The notes under the pieces were generated by a model that did not search any database, was not told where the DNA came from, and worked only from the letters and a program-made list of their open reading frames with translations. A DNA stretch of 64,000 bases, from assembly GCA_032158125.1 (NCBI GenBank), contig JASKOT010000001.1, forward strand, positions 248,001 through 312,000, read 5' to 3'. Positions 46,111 to 57,550 of the stretch are shown piece after piece. Each line of letters begins with the position of its first letter. Position 1 is the first letter of the stretch. This DNA is from Papiliotrema nemorosa. Taxonomy: Eukaryota > Basidiomycota > Tremellomycetes > Tremellales > Rhynchogastremaceae. The translations under genes and the position numbers were made by a program.

Positions 46111-47337
46111 CAGCCGCGGCAATGGGATCTGGAGTGAAATATGTATATTAGACAGCACCGAATGCATTATGTCCGTCGAGGTTATCTCTACACGACTTCG
46201 GCCACATCAAGACAGTCACAACGAAAGTCTGCAAGCGAGAGCTACCGGGTTGTATTGGGCGTGCCAAGCTGCGCCTGCGCCTCGCTGGCATTCTTGGTGT
46301 GACTTGAGCCTTTGCATCGAGGGTGACACCACTGATCGACCTAGACGCACATCTCAGATAGTCAGCTGTAAGAGCGATGCACAGAGATGTGTCGCATCTG
46401 AGGTTCTGTTGATGCAAGCTTTCGATTTCGAACTGCAAGATCCAGGAACAGCAGATCGCCTCCGTACCGCCTGCCATCGCTGCAGGGCCCGAGACGCACT
46501 ACTCGTGATCGGTGCCACGTTCCTCCACCTTTTCACCTTATTTCTGTTTCTGACGCAATCCAATCGGAGGACTCCTCTGTGCTACTCTGCTAGCATGAGG
46601 ATCAAAGCCATGCTGCCAAATGAAGTGAGTGTCCTGCTTCCGAAATGCGATTCGTCCGTCTCGGTGTGTCCCTGAAGCCGTACTCCTCAAGCTACGGGCA
46701 TGCGTCTTGGGATGCGATCTTTTCGAACCCGATTTGTGGTCTTCTTTTGCCTGAGGTTGCTGCAAAGCAAAAATCGTTGACCACTCGAATCAGACTGGAA
46801 GCGATCATGCGCCAGTTTCAGAGAGGGTCAGGGAGAAGTGAGTGACGCCTGTTTTAGTTGACGGACAGAGAGGTGCTGACCTGGTAGAACCCGTCTAAGG
46901 TTGTGTGGCAGTGCGAATGCCTAAAGTTGCCTCTAAGCCGGTTATCAGACAAAGGTGCACGTGGTAAGACCCAGGGCGGAGAATCAATTCGTGATTCTCG
47001 GATCGAGTGGCCTTCTAGAATGGCGGGGGCGGACTTTTGACCGGTCTTTGTCTCGCGGGTCGTTCCAGAGCAATGGTTCTGACCCGGGTGTGAGGTCCGG
47101 CTTGTACGAGACGAGAGCCTCAGATCGAGTATGTAATCGTGAACACCATAACCCAGATCATGAAAGCAGGTTCCAGATCAAGAGAGCTTTCGACGCGGCC
47201 CGTGTCGATTCCGCTCCGACTCGGCACTCTGACCTCCTTTCCTTGAGTCCATTATCTTTCCGCGCCTTTTGCCGGATATATTTTGTCTTTGCAGTACAAG
47301 ATAGCCCAAGTGGCTTTGCGTACAACCAAATCACAAG
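46111..47337. other. Gene-free stretch with degenerate repeats
   Basis: A 213-codon open frame (46034-46675) has no recognisable domain and ends in low-grade hydrophobic sequence, so it is not called. The stretch holds the degraded copy of the methyltransferase 3' end (46789-47228) and two short segments resembling sequence downstream of the transporter (46334-46400 and 46643-46680). GATA motifs at 47275 and 47300 precede the transporter start. Confidence 0.5.
46789..47228 (+). repeat. Segmental duplication, copy B: methyltransferase 3' remnant
   Basis: It starts AATCAGACTGGAAGCGATCA and keeps the splice donor context GGGAGAAGTGAGTGAC, the acceptor CTGACCTGGTAGAACCCG, and a decayed last exon (TRLRLYRSANV equivalent lost through substitutions such as CGTCTAAGG). 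It ends at the shared TGTCGATTCCGCTCCGACTC (47203-47222). The 5' part of the gene is absent, so it is a truncated, non-functional copy placed directly upstream of the transporter. Confidence 0.7.
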
Positions 47338-49091
47338 ATGTCGCCTCCCTCTGAGACGTCTGACAAGACAAACTTCCCCCTGGATGCCGCATTCACAGAA
47401 GAGGAAGCAGCCTGGCCCCCACCAAAACGCCGATACGTCTTGCTGGCAATATTCGCCTCTACATTGTACATCGATAGTACGCGGCGTCCGATCTCGTGGA
47501 ATTTACTCATCTGACAGTAAAGTACTTGGTGCATCGGCATTCTTCGTCTTTGCAGGAGCAGTCTCTGAAGATCTTGACATTATCTTTGCTCAACAAAGTT
47601 GGGTCATCACCGCTTACGCCGTTACCTTTGCTTCTTTCCTGGTGTTCTGGAGCAAAGTCTGCGCTTTGATCGGGAGCAAAAGGGTATTTGTAACTGCTCT
47701 ACTCGCTGTAGGAGTGCTCAACCTGGTCCTATCCTTTCTTGTCGAAAAGTACACCTTCTTCATCTTTCGCGGACTCTCAGGAGTGGCGGCTGCGGCGTTG
47801 GTCCCATCGGCATATCGACTCATTGGGCTCACATTTCCGCCTGAGAAGCTTGCTGTCGCTTATACCCTATATGGAATGACGGGATCCATCGCGAATGTAA
47901 CTGGAACTCTGATCGCTGGAGTGATCGCTCTGATTCCAAGGGATGTGAGTACACAAATGGTCGATTGGAGATGGTTCTTCAGGTTGATTGCTCTGCTGGC
48001 GTATGTCATCAAAAGTTGCTTCGCCGATACTGCTGCCTGATGTTTAGAATCCCAGGCGCATTCACCTCATTCAAGCTCATTCCTCACGACAATGAGCAGA
48101 TCAAGTCGTGGAGACTACTTCTGAAACGCCTCGACGTCCCTGGGGTCATGATGTGAGTCGACTCCGAAGTCGTCGCGAGCCTATGCACTGACGCTCAAAG
48201 CTTGCAAGTCGCCATTATACTTTTCATCGTGGGGCTCACACTGGGTGCGTCATACGGCTGGGACAAGGCGACATTCTTCGCTCCGTTCTTGATCTCTTGC
48301 GTCCTCTTTCCCTTATTCTTTTGGCGAGAATCCAGATTGGCCTATCAAGACGCTCTGATCCCCTCATCGATGTGGCGATTACCCAACTTTGCTGTTCTCA
48401 TCACTCTCTCCTTGATCATCCTCGGATGGTGGTCCGTCATGTTTGTGCCCTTTGTTGAGCTTTTTCACAATGTTCATGGCGAGCCGTACCTATTCGCCGC
48501 GTTTCGCATTCTTCCGGTAGGTGTATCTTCCGGTATAATCAGCGTGATACTGGTGTGAGTAGTACATTCGATGACGTTTCGCAGCCCAATGTGTGTTCAC
48601 GGCTTACCCCGCAGCCTCGTGCCGAGACTCATCGCTCGACCAAAATGGCCGATGGTGGTGTCGCTTGCCATCTGCTCAGCTGCCTATACTCTATGGACTC
48701 AGACTCCCAGTCCCGTGGGAGTCGACTACTGGCGCTTCGTCTTTCCGGGGATGTTTTTCGGCTCTGCAGGCATGCAGACTGTGATGCTATGCACAAAGTC
48801 AGTGATTAATGCCATCGTACCAAAACCCGCTGATGACCCAGTGTCGGTCTCGTCTTGGCAGCACCCCCAGAGCAAGCTGGGTTGGTAGGAGCCGTCTATC
48901 AGACAGCCATGCAGTCGAGCACTGTCATTGCGCTCTCTATCCAAGCGGGCTTGATGACGCTGTACGACGGGGGGGTACACGATTTCCGCAACGTCAGAGC
49001 GAGTTGGTACTTTGAGCTCGGCTGGACTGTAGTCTGGTTTGCTTTGGCATTGGTTCTGTACCGACCGGAAAAGATAGTATTGAAGGAGTAG
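47338..49091 (+). CDS. MFS transporter, DHA2-like drug/H+ antiporter type
   Basis: A major facilitator integral membrane protein. The start MSPPSETSDKTNFPLDAAFT is followed by KRRYVLLAIFASTLYID and LGASAFFVFAGAV. Helices continue with SWVITAYAVTFASFLVFWSK, VCALIGSKRVFVTALLAVGV (motif A region, G-SKR), FFIFRGLSGVAAAALVPSAY, LYGMTGSIANVTGTLIAGVI (motif C-like) and DWRWFFRLIALLA. The second half reads LQVAIILFIVGLTLGASYGW, FAVLITLSLIILGWWSVMFV, FPGMFFGSAGMQTVM and AGLVGAVYQTAMQSSTVIAL, ending LYRPEKIVLKE. A small DHA2-like efflux carrier is likely, and the substrate is unknown. Its promoter contains the duplicated methyltransferase flank. Neighbouring amidase and asparaginase genes suggest transport linked to nitrogen use, as inference only. 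Confidence 0.85.
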
Positions 49092-49385
49092 AAACGGGCC
49101 GGCAGGATCGCCCGGTCAGACCCAGGATGCGACCCCTGATGTAGCATGATTTTCTGCATGAATGTATTTTGCCTGTCAACATGATGCACGTAGGCGCATA
49201 TCTAGAATTGTCAGCTGTAGAACCGATGTGTGCGAATGTTGCACACCTGCGCATCGACTCCCTCAGCATCTGCCTTCACGTGTGCCGTCACGTCACATAT
49301 TACGGCGGCACGGCGGCCAAAGTGCTGATCGTGACCGTGCAAAATGCGATTCCTGCCTTCTGGTATGCCCTTGGACCGTCACAGC

Positions 49386-50347
49386 TCAACCTAAACGCGC
49401 TCGTTTCGAAACGTAATGATCTCGCACGCGGGTGTGGGTTCCTCCGCGGGGTTGCTGCAGAGTGAGGATCGTCGACCACCTGCCGCAATGCACGTCGACG
49501 ACTTGGTCCGCTTCGACGTCGATCTCTGCCCATTCTTCTGCCCCTTCTCTGCCGAGCTGGCCAAAGGTATCTGATGTGAGCCTCACATAAGATTGACGCT
49601 TGACTCACTGACTCCTCTGGTTAACACCTGATTATCTGTCACGACTACGTCAAAGTCAGACCCAAGGCCAATGAGCCTGATTTCCTCCGTATCCTCTAGC
49701 TCGAGTAGAACCGGTTCTTTGACCTTGGTTTCCAAGATGTAGGCCTCGCTCGCCTCGGTGATGATCCCTAGTCTGTTACGCCGTCCAGTGATGATCCTCG
49801 CTATTCCAAGGCCTTCAAGCTCCTCTAGCAGGCGTATCTCAGACCGCGTCACCTCGAAAAGATGGTTCTGCGCTTCGACAAAACATCGTGATTCCATAGC
49901 ATAAAGTCTGGCCAAGTCAAAGAGGCCATGAGAGTGGGAGTAGTCTGGGTTTCCTTCCAGCAGGTCATTGATCGACGCGAAATGATGCACTGCTCCATCG
50001 TACAGCGCAAATACGTCCCCTAGTCCAGTGACGGCGACATCTATGAACGCCTTGACTGAATGTCTTCCGTCAAACAAGTGCAGTCGACCTTCCTTCAGGT
50101 AGCCTACGGGCGAATCGTGCCCTATAATTTTGTCAAAATCGAGTGTTGATCCGATATTCGGTAGCGATCCCCATGTTTTCAGCGTCCGATCCTGAGTTCT
50201 GACGATAGTACCCTCCCAAGAATGCCAAACGACCTCATGGCAATGAATCCCAGCTGAGATGTCTCGCGGTGCTTTGATGTAGTCTGAGGTATTTTCTGGA
50301 TCTATATTCTGCACGGCATTGTTACCGAATCCAGCCAATCGTCGCAT
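49386..50347 (-). CDS. RCC1-repeat-like protein
   Basis: A short beta-propeller-like protein with degenerate RCC1/ATS1 repeats. The start MRRLAGFGNNAVQNIDPEN contains the FGxN signature of a first blade. CHEVVWHSWEGTIV, TLKTWG, AVTGLGDVFALYDG and IGLGSDFDVVVTDNQVLTRG follow. Across an intron (donor GTGAGT, acceptor CACATCAG) come VNTFGQLGREGAEEWAEIDV and DVHCGRWSTILTL, the clearest RCC1 repeat. It ends KRARLG. At about 300 residues it has fewer than the seven standard blades, so it may be a partial or atypical propeller. Its role is unknown. It lies between the two transporter genes and looks like a conserved resident gene, not part of the accessory set. Confidence 0.72.
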
Positions 50348-50540
50348 GAGCACACCTCGTAAGATGAGGGAATAGGCTGGATGGACAAGGTTGGCGGGTG
50401 AAAGTGATGGGTGTGAGGGTGTAAACACGGTGGAGGAAATGACGCGACTACTCTATCGGCCCGACCCTTTCGACACCATTGACCCTCTTTCCCACTTCAC
50501 ATACATCTGCTATCCACACCCGGGTCGAACGGTGGGCAAG

Positions 50541-53229
50541 ATGACCGCTACACCTCCTAGCAGGATCTCCTTGCCTCCTCAGCCCAACCCGGCTGATGTC
50601 TTTGACGTTTCCACCGATTCCCTCTCCCCATCACCCTACTCCACCGTTCCCAGGCCAAAGGGTCATCGCCGCTCGATCCGCCCGAGCTTCTCAACGGTCG
50701 GAAGGGGTACTCGTCGGGGTAGCATGGCCACTGCATTGGAGGATGACGGACCGAAGCTTCCTACCCTCGTACCGGGTATACGACCCGCCTACTCGACGCC
50801 TTTGCCAGTGTTGCCCATGGTTGTGCTTTGCATCGTAAGGTATTCCGCGGGAACAGCAGGTTGACACTCAGGCAATGTTATCGGAGCTCCTCTCGGCCAA
50901 CTTGAGTACGCCGTTTCTGTTGAAGATGGTGGAAGGTGAGGATGCAGTCGCATCGACCACACAAAGCTCATCGCAGGCTTCTTCACTGCTTCGGGGCACG
51001 AGAAGAATAGCGAGACGGAAGCCGCAGTCGGTCAATGGACGGGAAATCTCGTCTCAGTATTCTTCATCACTCAGTTCTTTACTTCTCTCCTTTGGAGCAG
51101 TATCGCGGATAGGCATGGAAGAAGAGCTGTCCTCGTCGCGAGCTTGGCGGTGAGTTTGACAGTCATTGCATCAGCCTCATGTATTGATATTGCAGGGAAG
51201 CGCGATCGCTTTGATCATCTTCGGAACTTCTGAATCGGTAAGGCCAATTCCATGATAGCATGTCTAAATTCCAGCTTCCAGAAGCTATTTGTGTCCGATT
51301 GGTGCAGGGGATCTTTGGAGGAGCTGTCGGAGTAGTGAGTGGCTCCGCTTTACCATCCCTGACGATAGTACCGAGGCTCTATCAGAGATATCACCGACGA
51401 CACCAATGCCGGTCGAGCTTACGCTGTGCTTGGCTTCTCGTGGGGTTTCGGTGGAGTCATTGGTCCCATTCTTGGAGGGGTGTTTGAGAGCCCTGCTCAA
51501 AACTTTCCCGGCACATTCCTTGCTCGAATCCCCTTGTTCCAATCCTTCCCTTACCTGCTACCTACCATTCTGGCCGGTATCCTTCTGATCAGTGGATCCA
51601 TCGCATCGTGTTTCCTGTCTTGGGATGGTGGAGTCCGTGGCGGAGACAGGATCGCTCTGCCTATTGAGAAGAATGAACCGCTGGCACCTGCCCCGGCATC
51701 CCCTGCGCCTTCTCAGCGGACGATCTTGGCAGCACCCTCGGTCCGACAACGGGACCTCCTGTCGCCTGCAGCCGACGAGCCTTCGAACACTTTCAACGCT
51801 CGAAGAGATAGTCGAGCTAGCTTGGGAACAGCTTATGGGTAAGACAGCGTCTTCCAATTTCATGCGCGTGATCGCCTTCTGATAGACAGCTACGGCGGTA
51901 TTCGATCCAAACACCCCACCTTGGCCGCTCGAGCCGCAATGGAAGCTGCGCGACGAGTGTCGACGGCCACAAACAGGCCACCGCCGGAGGAAGAAGTGGA
52001 GGAGCCATCCCTTGCCCAGAAGTTGCTCTTAGGTGAGCACATGAGGGCACACTATTTGCTAACGATAGCCAATGAGGAAAACACTTTCAACATTGCGGAT
52101 CTCTGGGTCTCTGCCGCGGTTGCTCAGGAAGGCGCCGTCTTTGAGGAGGATGACGACGACGACGATGTCATTGAGAGCACCCCTCAGATTACGCCAGGAG
52201 CGACGCCTCTTTCCGAGGACCCCAACTCGACGAGACGACGGCGAATAGTGAGCAGTGCGTTCGGTAGGTCCTTTGGTCATCGACTGTCCACCTCTCGACG
52301 ATTTTCTGCCAGCTCTGGAGCGATGCCTGCGATCTTTTCAAACACCGGTGTCGAGACTGCTATATCACTCGAAGACTCGCCTACCGATCCCTTCTTCCCT
52401 TCTCCTGCACCCGAGCGCCGACCAGGAGGAGTGTTGGAGGCCATCACCGAGCAGCCAGTCGAAGTTGTAGAAGAACGACCCTCGACATTCAAGAGTTTAC
52501 CTCTTATGATGATCCTGCAATACGGTCTCCTTGCTCTGCATAACACAACTCACGATCAGCTATTCTTGTCTTTCCTCGTAACGTGAGTCGAAAGTCAGGG
52601 TGCCAAGCTGAAATCAGGCCTTATAAATCCGGTGGCATCGGTCTCAATCCCGCCAATTTCTCCCTAATTATCGCCCTGATGTGTCTGTGTCAACTAGTCT
52701 ACCAATTCTACCTGTATCCACGACTCGGTCCGCCTCTTGGTCAGTTCTCACATCTGCAAATGTTCCGACTGGGATGCTTCATGTACATTCCGTCATACTT
52801 CGCCTTGCCCCTCTTACGACACATTGCGTCCCCCGATTCGGCCGGCGGTTTCTTCGTCATGACGAGTCAGTCCATTGGAACTTCATCATGCTCCCACTGA
52901 TCCTTCCAGTTCTTACGATGATCACCGCAGTGAGATATTGCGGGGGTACACTAGCGTATACATCAGTCATGGTGCTCATTGTGAGTACCCTGAAGAGCAC
53001 AAGCGCACACGACTAATGCCAGAACGTCATGTCGCCTCCTCACGTGGTCGGACTGGCTAATGGTCTTGCGCAGAGCGTCGTCTCTTTTGCGAGATTCACC
53101 GGCCCCGTCATTGGTGGTACCATTTGGAGTACCAGCATCAATGGGAATCCCTCGGGTTACCCGTATGGTTTCTACATTGTGACTCTCGGAGTCATCGTTC
53201 AATGGTCGCTTTCCTTCCTTATCCGATAA
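50541..53229 (+). CDS. MFS transporter with long cytosolic N-terminus and loop
   Basis: The start ATG at 50541 gives MTATPPSRISLPPQPNPADV, a Ser/Pro-rich cytosolic tail of about 90 residues. TM1 begins LPVLPMVVLCI, then AMLSELLSANLSTPFLLKMV and GQWTGNLVSVFFITQFFTSL. Motif A is SSIADRHGRRAVL, followed by GSAIALIIFG and LVQGIFGGAVGVVSGSA. After the first six helices there is a long disordered, acidic central loop (about 51640-52490, with EEDDDDDDVIES). Helices resume with LMMILQYGLLALHNTTHDQL and NFSLIIALMCLCQLVYQFY, and the protein closes NVMSPPHVVGLANGLAQSVV and FIVTLG-like helices ending SLSFLIR. It resembles the fungal YCR023C/ZIF1-like MFS branch. The substrate is unknown. About ten short introns interrupt it. 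Confidence 0.82.
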
Positions 53230-53822
53230 TGAGTAATATTCCTTCAAATGACGACAAGTATATGCATGACAAGATGCTGCATGTGGACTATGTGATCGCT
53301 GTCAGCTCGCACGCCATGAAGAACAGTCTTGAAGGTGTGTCGTGGAGTTGTGAGTGGCTCCTGTACTCGTTCACTACGAGTTCAGTACACTTTGTTCCGT
53401 AAATGATGTTCCCGAGACTCGCAACTTTGCTGCAGAGCTCCAAATGCACTATCGGTATCTCCCTTTCATTTTCCCCTCCAGTGACCCGGAAAGGGGACAT
53501 AAAACGCACGATCACCAAGGATGCATCCTTTCTCAACTCCGTGCCGCCGAGCCGGGCTGATTATAAAAGTTACCGGGATCACCTTTGCTCATCCTGGCCT
53601 TCCTCAGCCTTGCTGTCGCTTGATAGACTCCACAAAGCTATTATTATCTCAGCTCTAAGGCCCATTGAGTCAAAACGCTAATCTCACCATTGTGTGGATC
53701 TCACTCCCCCTCGGCCGGCTCGAACGCTCAAGCGAACGACAGCCAACATCTATTTAACAGTGAGTTTTCTATCAGTTCTCCTCTGCCACCGGCAGACACG
53801 ATCTCTTTTCAGACGGCGGCTG
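53230..53822. promoter_or_regulatory. Upstream region of asparaginase 1
   Basis: No coding frame is supported. GATA at 53622-53625 and inverted TATC at 53645-53648 form a pair about 175-200 bp before the start. TTATAAAAG near 53563 is a further TATA-like element. Confidence 0.4.
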
Positions 53823-55257
53823 ATGAGTCTGATGAGTATGATTTTCACGAAGGGCGAGCCTCAAGAGAAGTTTGAGAATGAAGAGACGAAGCGTCAAGTC
53901 GTTCCCGATGCATTTGCGATGATGACCTTAGAGAGAATCAGTGGCGACGAGTTTTTGCACAAAATCCTGTGAGTGTCTCACCTCTCCAGCCTACACCAGC
54001 ATCATCGACCCAGTAGACATATGGTGTATGGATGCTGCAGTAACACTGCTCACCTCTAAAGGGTGCTCGATCTGTGCGGGACTATGCGATGTACCTCGAG
54101 CTACAATCAAGTTGATAATTTGCATTACGGTCTGGGGGCGGATATCACCTTTAGAGAACTCCTGGCTCAATGTACCGGTATATTGCACCTGGCACAGTTT
54201 TTTCATGTGGATCTTGACGTTGTATTCAACAGTGTCGGATCCGCAAGCTACGATTCCGAGGTCTTCTTAACCATCTCGCAATTGCTTCAAGCTCATCTCG
54301 TCGATGGAGAGGAAGACTTTCGGGGTGCAATCATCATCCATGGGACAGATACCATAGAAGAGACGCTTTTCGGGGTAGACTTGACTGTGAGCACTGAGAA
54401 GCCGATAGTAGGAACTGGCTCTATGAGACCCTCAGGACACATCTCTTTTGACGGTTCCTATAATCTTTACTCGGCAGTCAACGTGGTCCTGGATGAGCAA
54501 GCCAAAGGTCGAGGCGCAATGCTAGTTTTCAGCGATAGGATCACGTCAGCCCACTATGGAACCAAGATAGACAGCTCGTTCGTGGATGCTTTTGGTGCTT
54601 TGGAGCAAGGTCATCTCGGCAGGATTTTTGGTGGTCAGCCACTTTGGTACTACGAGCCATCTCTTCCAGCCGGACGTCGGATCTTCGTCCTGGTAGAGGA
54701 TAACACTCAAGAGCAGAACCTCATATCCTTGCCCAAGGTTTCGGTGCTATATGCCCATCGTAAGTCGATATGGGGGCAAGGAGGTGAAACAGGGACGCTG
54801 ACTTCGGCTTGACAGAGGGGTTCGACGCCGAATCGTTGATTGCAGCTTTGGACCATGGGGCGAAGTATGAAACGTGGTCCACTCAGAGACCACATCTGTG
54901 CTGACATACATACAGAGGCATCGTATTGATCGGCACAGGGACTGGCCACATCAGTCGAGCTGCCCAAGAAAAGTGCGCCACTTTGCGAGCCCAAGACATC
55001 CCAGTCGTGATCTCGATTCGGCCGTCGACCGGAGCCGCCATTCCTGCGATAGGAACCAGCGGCTCAGTGTGAGTTTCACCGTTGTACCTACAGCTGATGG
55101 CAGCATTCACACCGGATTGATGTGCGCAGTCAAGGCGCGTATTCAGCTCCAGCTGTGTCTCGCCACTGGAATGGATTGGGAGTCATGCAGAGATTTATTC
55201 GAAGGCGGGATGAGAAGAGCACTTTACAATGGAAGAACACCTTATTATACCTCCTAG
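53823..55257 (+). CDS. L-asparaginase paralogue 1 (bacterial type II-like)
   Basis: Hydrolyses asparagine to aspartate and ammonium. The start MSLMSMIFTKGEPQEKFENE gives a charged leader with no clear signal peptide. The first active-site segment is KILVLDLCGTMRCTSSYNQV: the nucleophile Thr (codon 54081-54083) remains, but the usual TGGTI reads LCGTM. The second site IIHGTDTIEETLFGVD is canonical, with the Thr-Asp pair. IVGTGSMRPSGHISFDGSYN is followed by VFSDRITSAHYGTK, which supplies the catalytic Lys. The C-terminal domain gives AKGIVLIGTGTGHISRAAQ, VVISIRPSTGAAIPAIGTSG and GLMCAVKARIQLQLCLATG, ending LYNGRTPYYTS. All exons are in frame across four introns. It is probably intracellular or non-classically exported. 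Confidence 0.85.
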
Positions 55258-55456
55258 TATTTGATGCAATCCATGCTTGCGTTTGGCAGGACTGACTATC
55301 TGAGGTCTGAGTTTTTCAACTGCATATCCTGGCTCATCCCCCTTGTCGAGATTGTACGCGGCGATCGCCGCCTGATGGTCTGGAGGTCTGTATTCCACGA
55401 TGTCGTCAACTACCATAGACTGTAGCATTTCTGCTCTCCGTTATATCTCTTCCGAC

Positions 55457-56723
55457 ATGGTCAGTGCTCAATATCTCTGTCGTACAATCAATGACTGAGC
55501 TTCAGGCCACAGCAGTCTCCGCGGCCAATGCGGCCAAGCCCGTACCGGTGGAAACACAACATGAAGACATGATAGTATGTCCACCTAGCCTCAGCTGTCC
55601 TGTTATTGACCACGCAGCATGATGCTCAACTTGACTTTTACGGCAAGAGGCTGGCCACATGCTCATCGGACAAGACCATCCGTATATTCAACGTGGTCAA
55701 GGGGGAAGCCAAAGGCCAACCTATTATTCTGAAGGGGTATGTCTGATACGAGGTCGCTCAACAGTGCTGATTTACTAGACACACCGCACCTGTTTGGCAG
55801 CTTGCCTGGGCGCATCCATCTTTCGGATCTATCCTGGCTTCGTGCTCGTACGATGGACGAGTGTTCATCTGGAAAGAGGTCGGCGCTGGAGGTGGAAAGG
55901 GAAGTGGGGGAGAGTTGCAAGACGGCTGGGAAAGGATCAAGGAGCACACTTTGCATACTGCCAGTGGTATGTCTTATCATTCTCACTCTCTAGGCCTGCG
56001 AGATGCTGATCAAGTAGTCAACTCGATCTCTTGGGCACCATACGAGCTGGGTCCGATTATAGCTTGCGCATCTAGCGACGGAAAGATTTCGGTCCTCTCC
56101 TTCCAAAGTGAGTGTGACACGCGCAGTGGTCGTCATCATGTACTTATCATGAAGATGACGGTTCAACGGAAGCTTCCATCTTCCCAGCTCACGGCACTGG
56201 CGCCAATGCGGTTTCGTGGGCGCCATCCGTGTCGAGCAACGAGGGCCAGCTCGTCCCGCAGAAGCGATTCGTCTCGGCAGGGTCGGACAACCTTATCAGA
56301 ATTTGGAAATTCGATGACGAGGCGAAAAAGTGGACAGAAGAAGAGGTCATCAAAGGGCATGAGGACTGGGTGAGGGATGTCGCTTGGGCGCCAAACATCG
56401 GTTTGCCAGGGACATACATTGCTTCCGCTTCACAGGTCAGTCTAGCACGAGAAATGGGGAGTTCTCCGGATTGATTGCTGACAGTACAGGATCGAACAGT
56501 TCTCATCCATGCTAGAAGCTCCGCATCTACCCCTTGGTCCAGCACAAACCTGTTGCCGAGTGCTCCGGAATCGAAGGACCCTCACTTCCCCGATGCAGTT
56601 TGGAGGGTCAGCTGGTCTTTGGCAGGAAACATTCTCGCTGTCAGCTGCGGAGATGGAAAAGTCAGCTTGTGGAAGGAAGGTGTCGGTCAAGGGTGGGAGT
56701 GTGTCAGCGATTTCTCCAGTTAA
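55457..56723 (+). CDS. SEC13: COPII coat / nuclear pore protein Sec13
   Basis: Sec13 forms the outer COPII coat with Sec31 and sits in the Nup84 nuclear-pore complex. The ATG at 55457-55459 is directly followed by a GTCAGT donor, so the first coding exon is the start codon alone. Then come [20 protein letters not shown] and DMI, and [20 protein letters not shown] as blade 1. [20 protein letters not shown] with [81 protein letters not shown] with [11 protein letters not shown] and [20 protein letters not shown] complete the six-bladed propeller, which lacks a full seventh blade as in Sec13. It ends WECVSDFSS, 26 bp from the convergent roadblock-like gene. Confidence 0.95.
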
Positions 56724-56749
56724 TAAAGGTCCATCGCGGGCTGAATTGA

Positions 56750-57372
56750 TCATGCATGCAATTGTACAGTTCTCTGAGTGCGATATGATACAAGTATGAC
56801 TCTAGAGAGATGGCAAGGAGACCAGTTGCGCTCATCGCGATCAGGAACTCTTTGTCTCCAGGCTGAAAGATGAGGACTGAACTATCAATATCCTCCTCAC
56901 GGTGGTTCTTCGCTTCTAGCTTACCTTGGATTCCAGCTCGGACCAAGGCGTTTGTGCCGTTCCATTGATCAACAGTACAAAACGATTTATCGCTGGCATC
57001 CTGAACGAAGGCATGGAACCATGCGACGTAGTCACCTCAGGGGGCGGAGGGAGAGGTATCGACCTGAAATATAGCTTTCCCAGCTGTGGTCGTCAGCCTT
57101 GCATCGCGACCTGACAGACGGATCACCTCGCATTCCACTTTAGGAGAAGTATCTTCCTCCCACTGCGATAAGAGTCCAAGTAGAAGCCGTATCCTCTCTG
57201 GCTCATCCAACCAAGGCTCATCTGACTCGACCTCCTCTTCTGGCAGGGGTATCGTAGCGCTGGAAACCAATTGCCCATTTGGAGTCGCGATCAAGGCAAT
57301 GTGTGGGCCACTTGAAGACTCTGCGAGAAGAGCTTCCAGCTTGTCATGGCATAGTGCGGGTGACAGCAGCAT
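56750..57372 (-). CDS. Roadblock/LAMTOR-like small protein
   Basis: The start MLLSPALCHDKLEALLAESS leads into GPHIALIATPNGQLVSSATI, the roadblock beta-hairpin pattern. An acidic loop EEEVESDEPWLDEPERIRLL follows, with LGLLSQWEEDTSPKVECE. A 43-nt intron (57084-57126, branch-like GCTGAC) joins to LGKLYFRSIPLPPPPE, and the same exon reads on to INRFVLLINGTAQTPWSELE. A final exon after a GTAAGC intron ends at 56750. An alternative unspliced reading fails to keep the family-like VLLINGT segment in frame. It may be a fungal LAMTOR/Ego-type subunit acting at the vacuole in TORC1 signalling, from fold-like pattern only. Confidence 0.55.
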
Positions 57373-57550
57373 GATGATGGTCGGTACAAGTGGTGATAGC
57401 TGGGATAATGGGTCAAGAACGCACTCTACGTCAACATGACTCAGCGGCGATGACCGAACACGTCCAGCGAGATGGAGGAGGAGCTATAACCGAACGGGTC
57501 AACATTAATCACCGTGTCGGATACCACGAAAAGGCCTCCTGTCCGTCATC

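Noticed and set aside
46034..46675. 213-codon open frame between amidase and transporter
   Set aside because: It overlaps the last amidase exon, has no recognisable motif or homologous pattern, and covers degenerate repeats. Length alone does not support a gene.
46720..46735. TTCGAACCCGATT resembling a tRNA B-box
   Set aside because: No A-box, no acceptor stem and no cloverleaf can be drawn around it.
57084..57126. Roadblock-like gene read without this intron
   Set aside because: The unspliced frame ends at a stop before the VLLINGT segment. Removing the 43-nt intron makes the rest continuous without any frameshift, so I dropped an initial idea of a broken gene.
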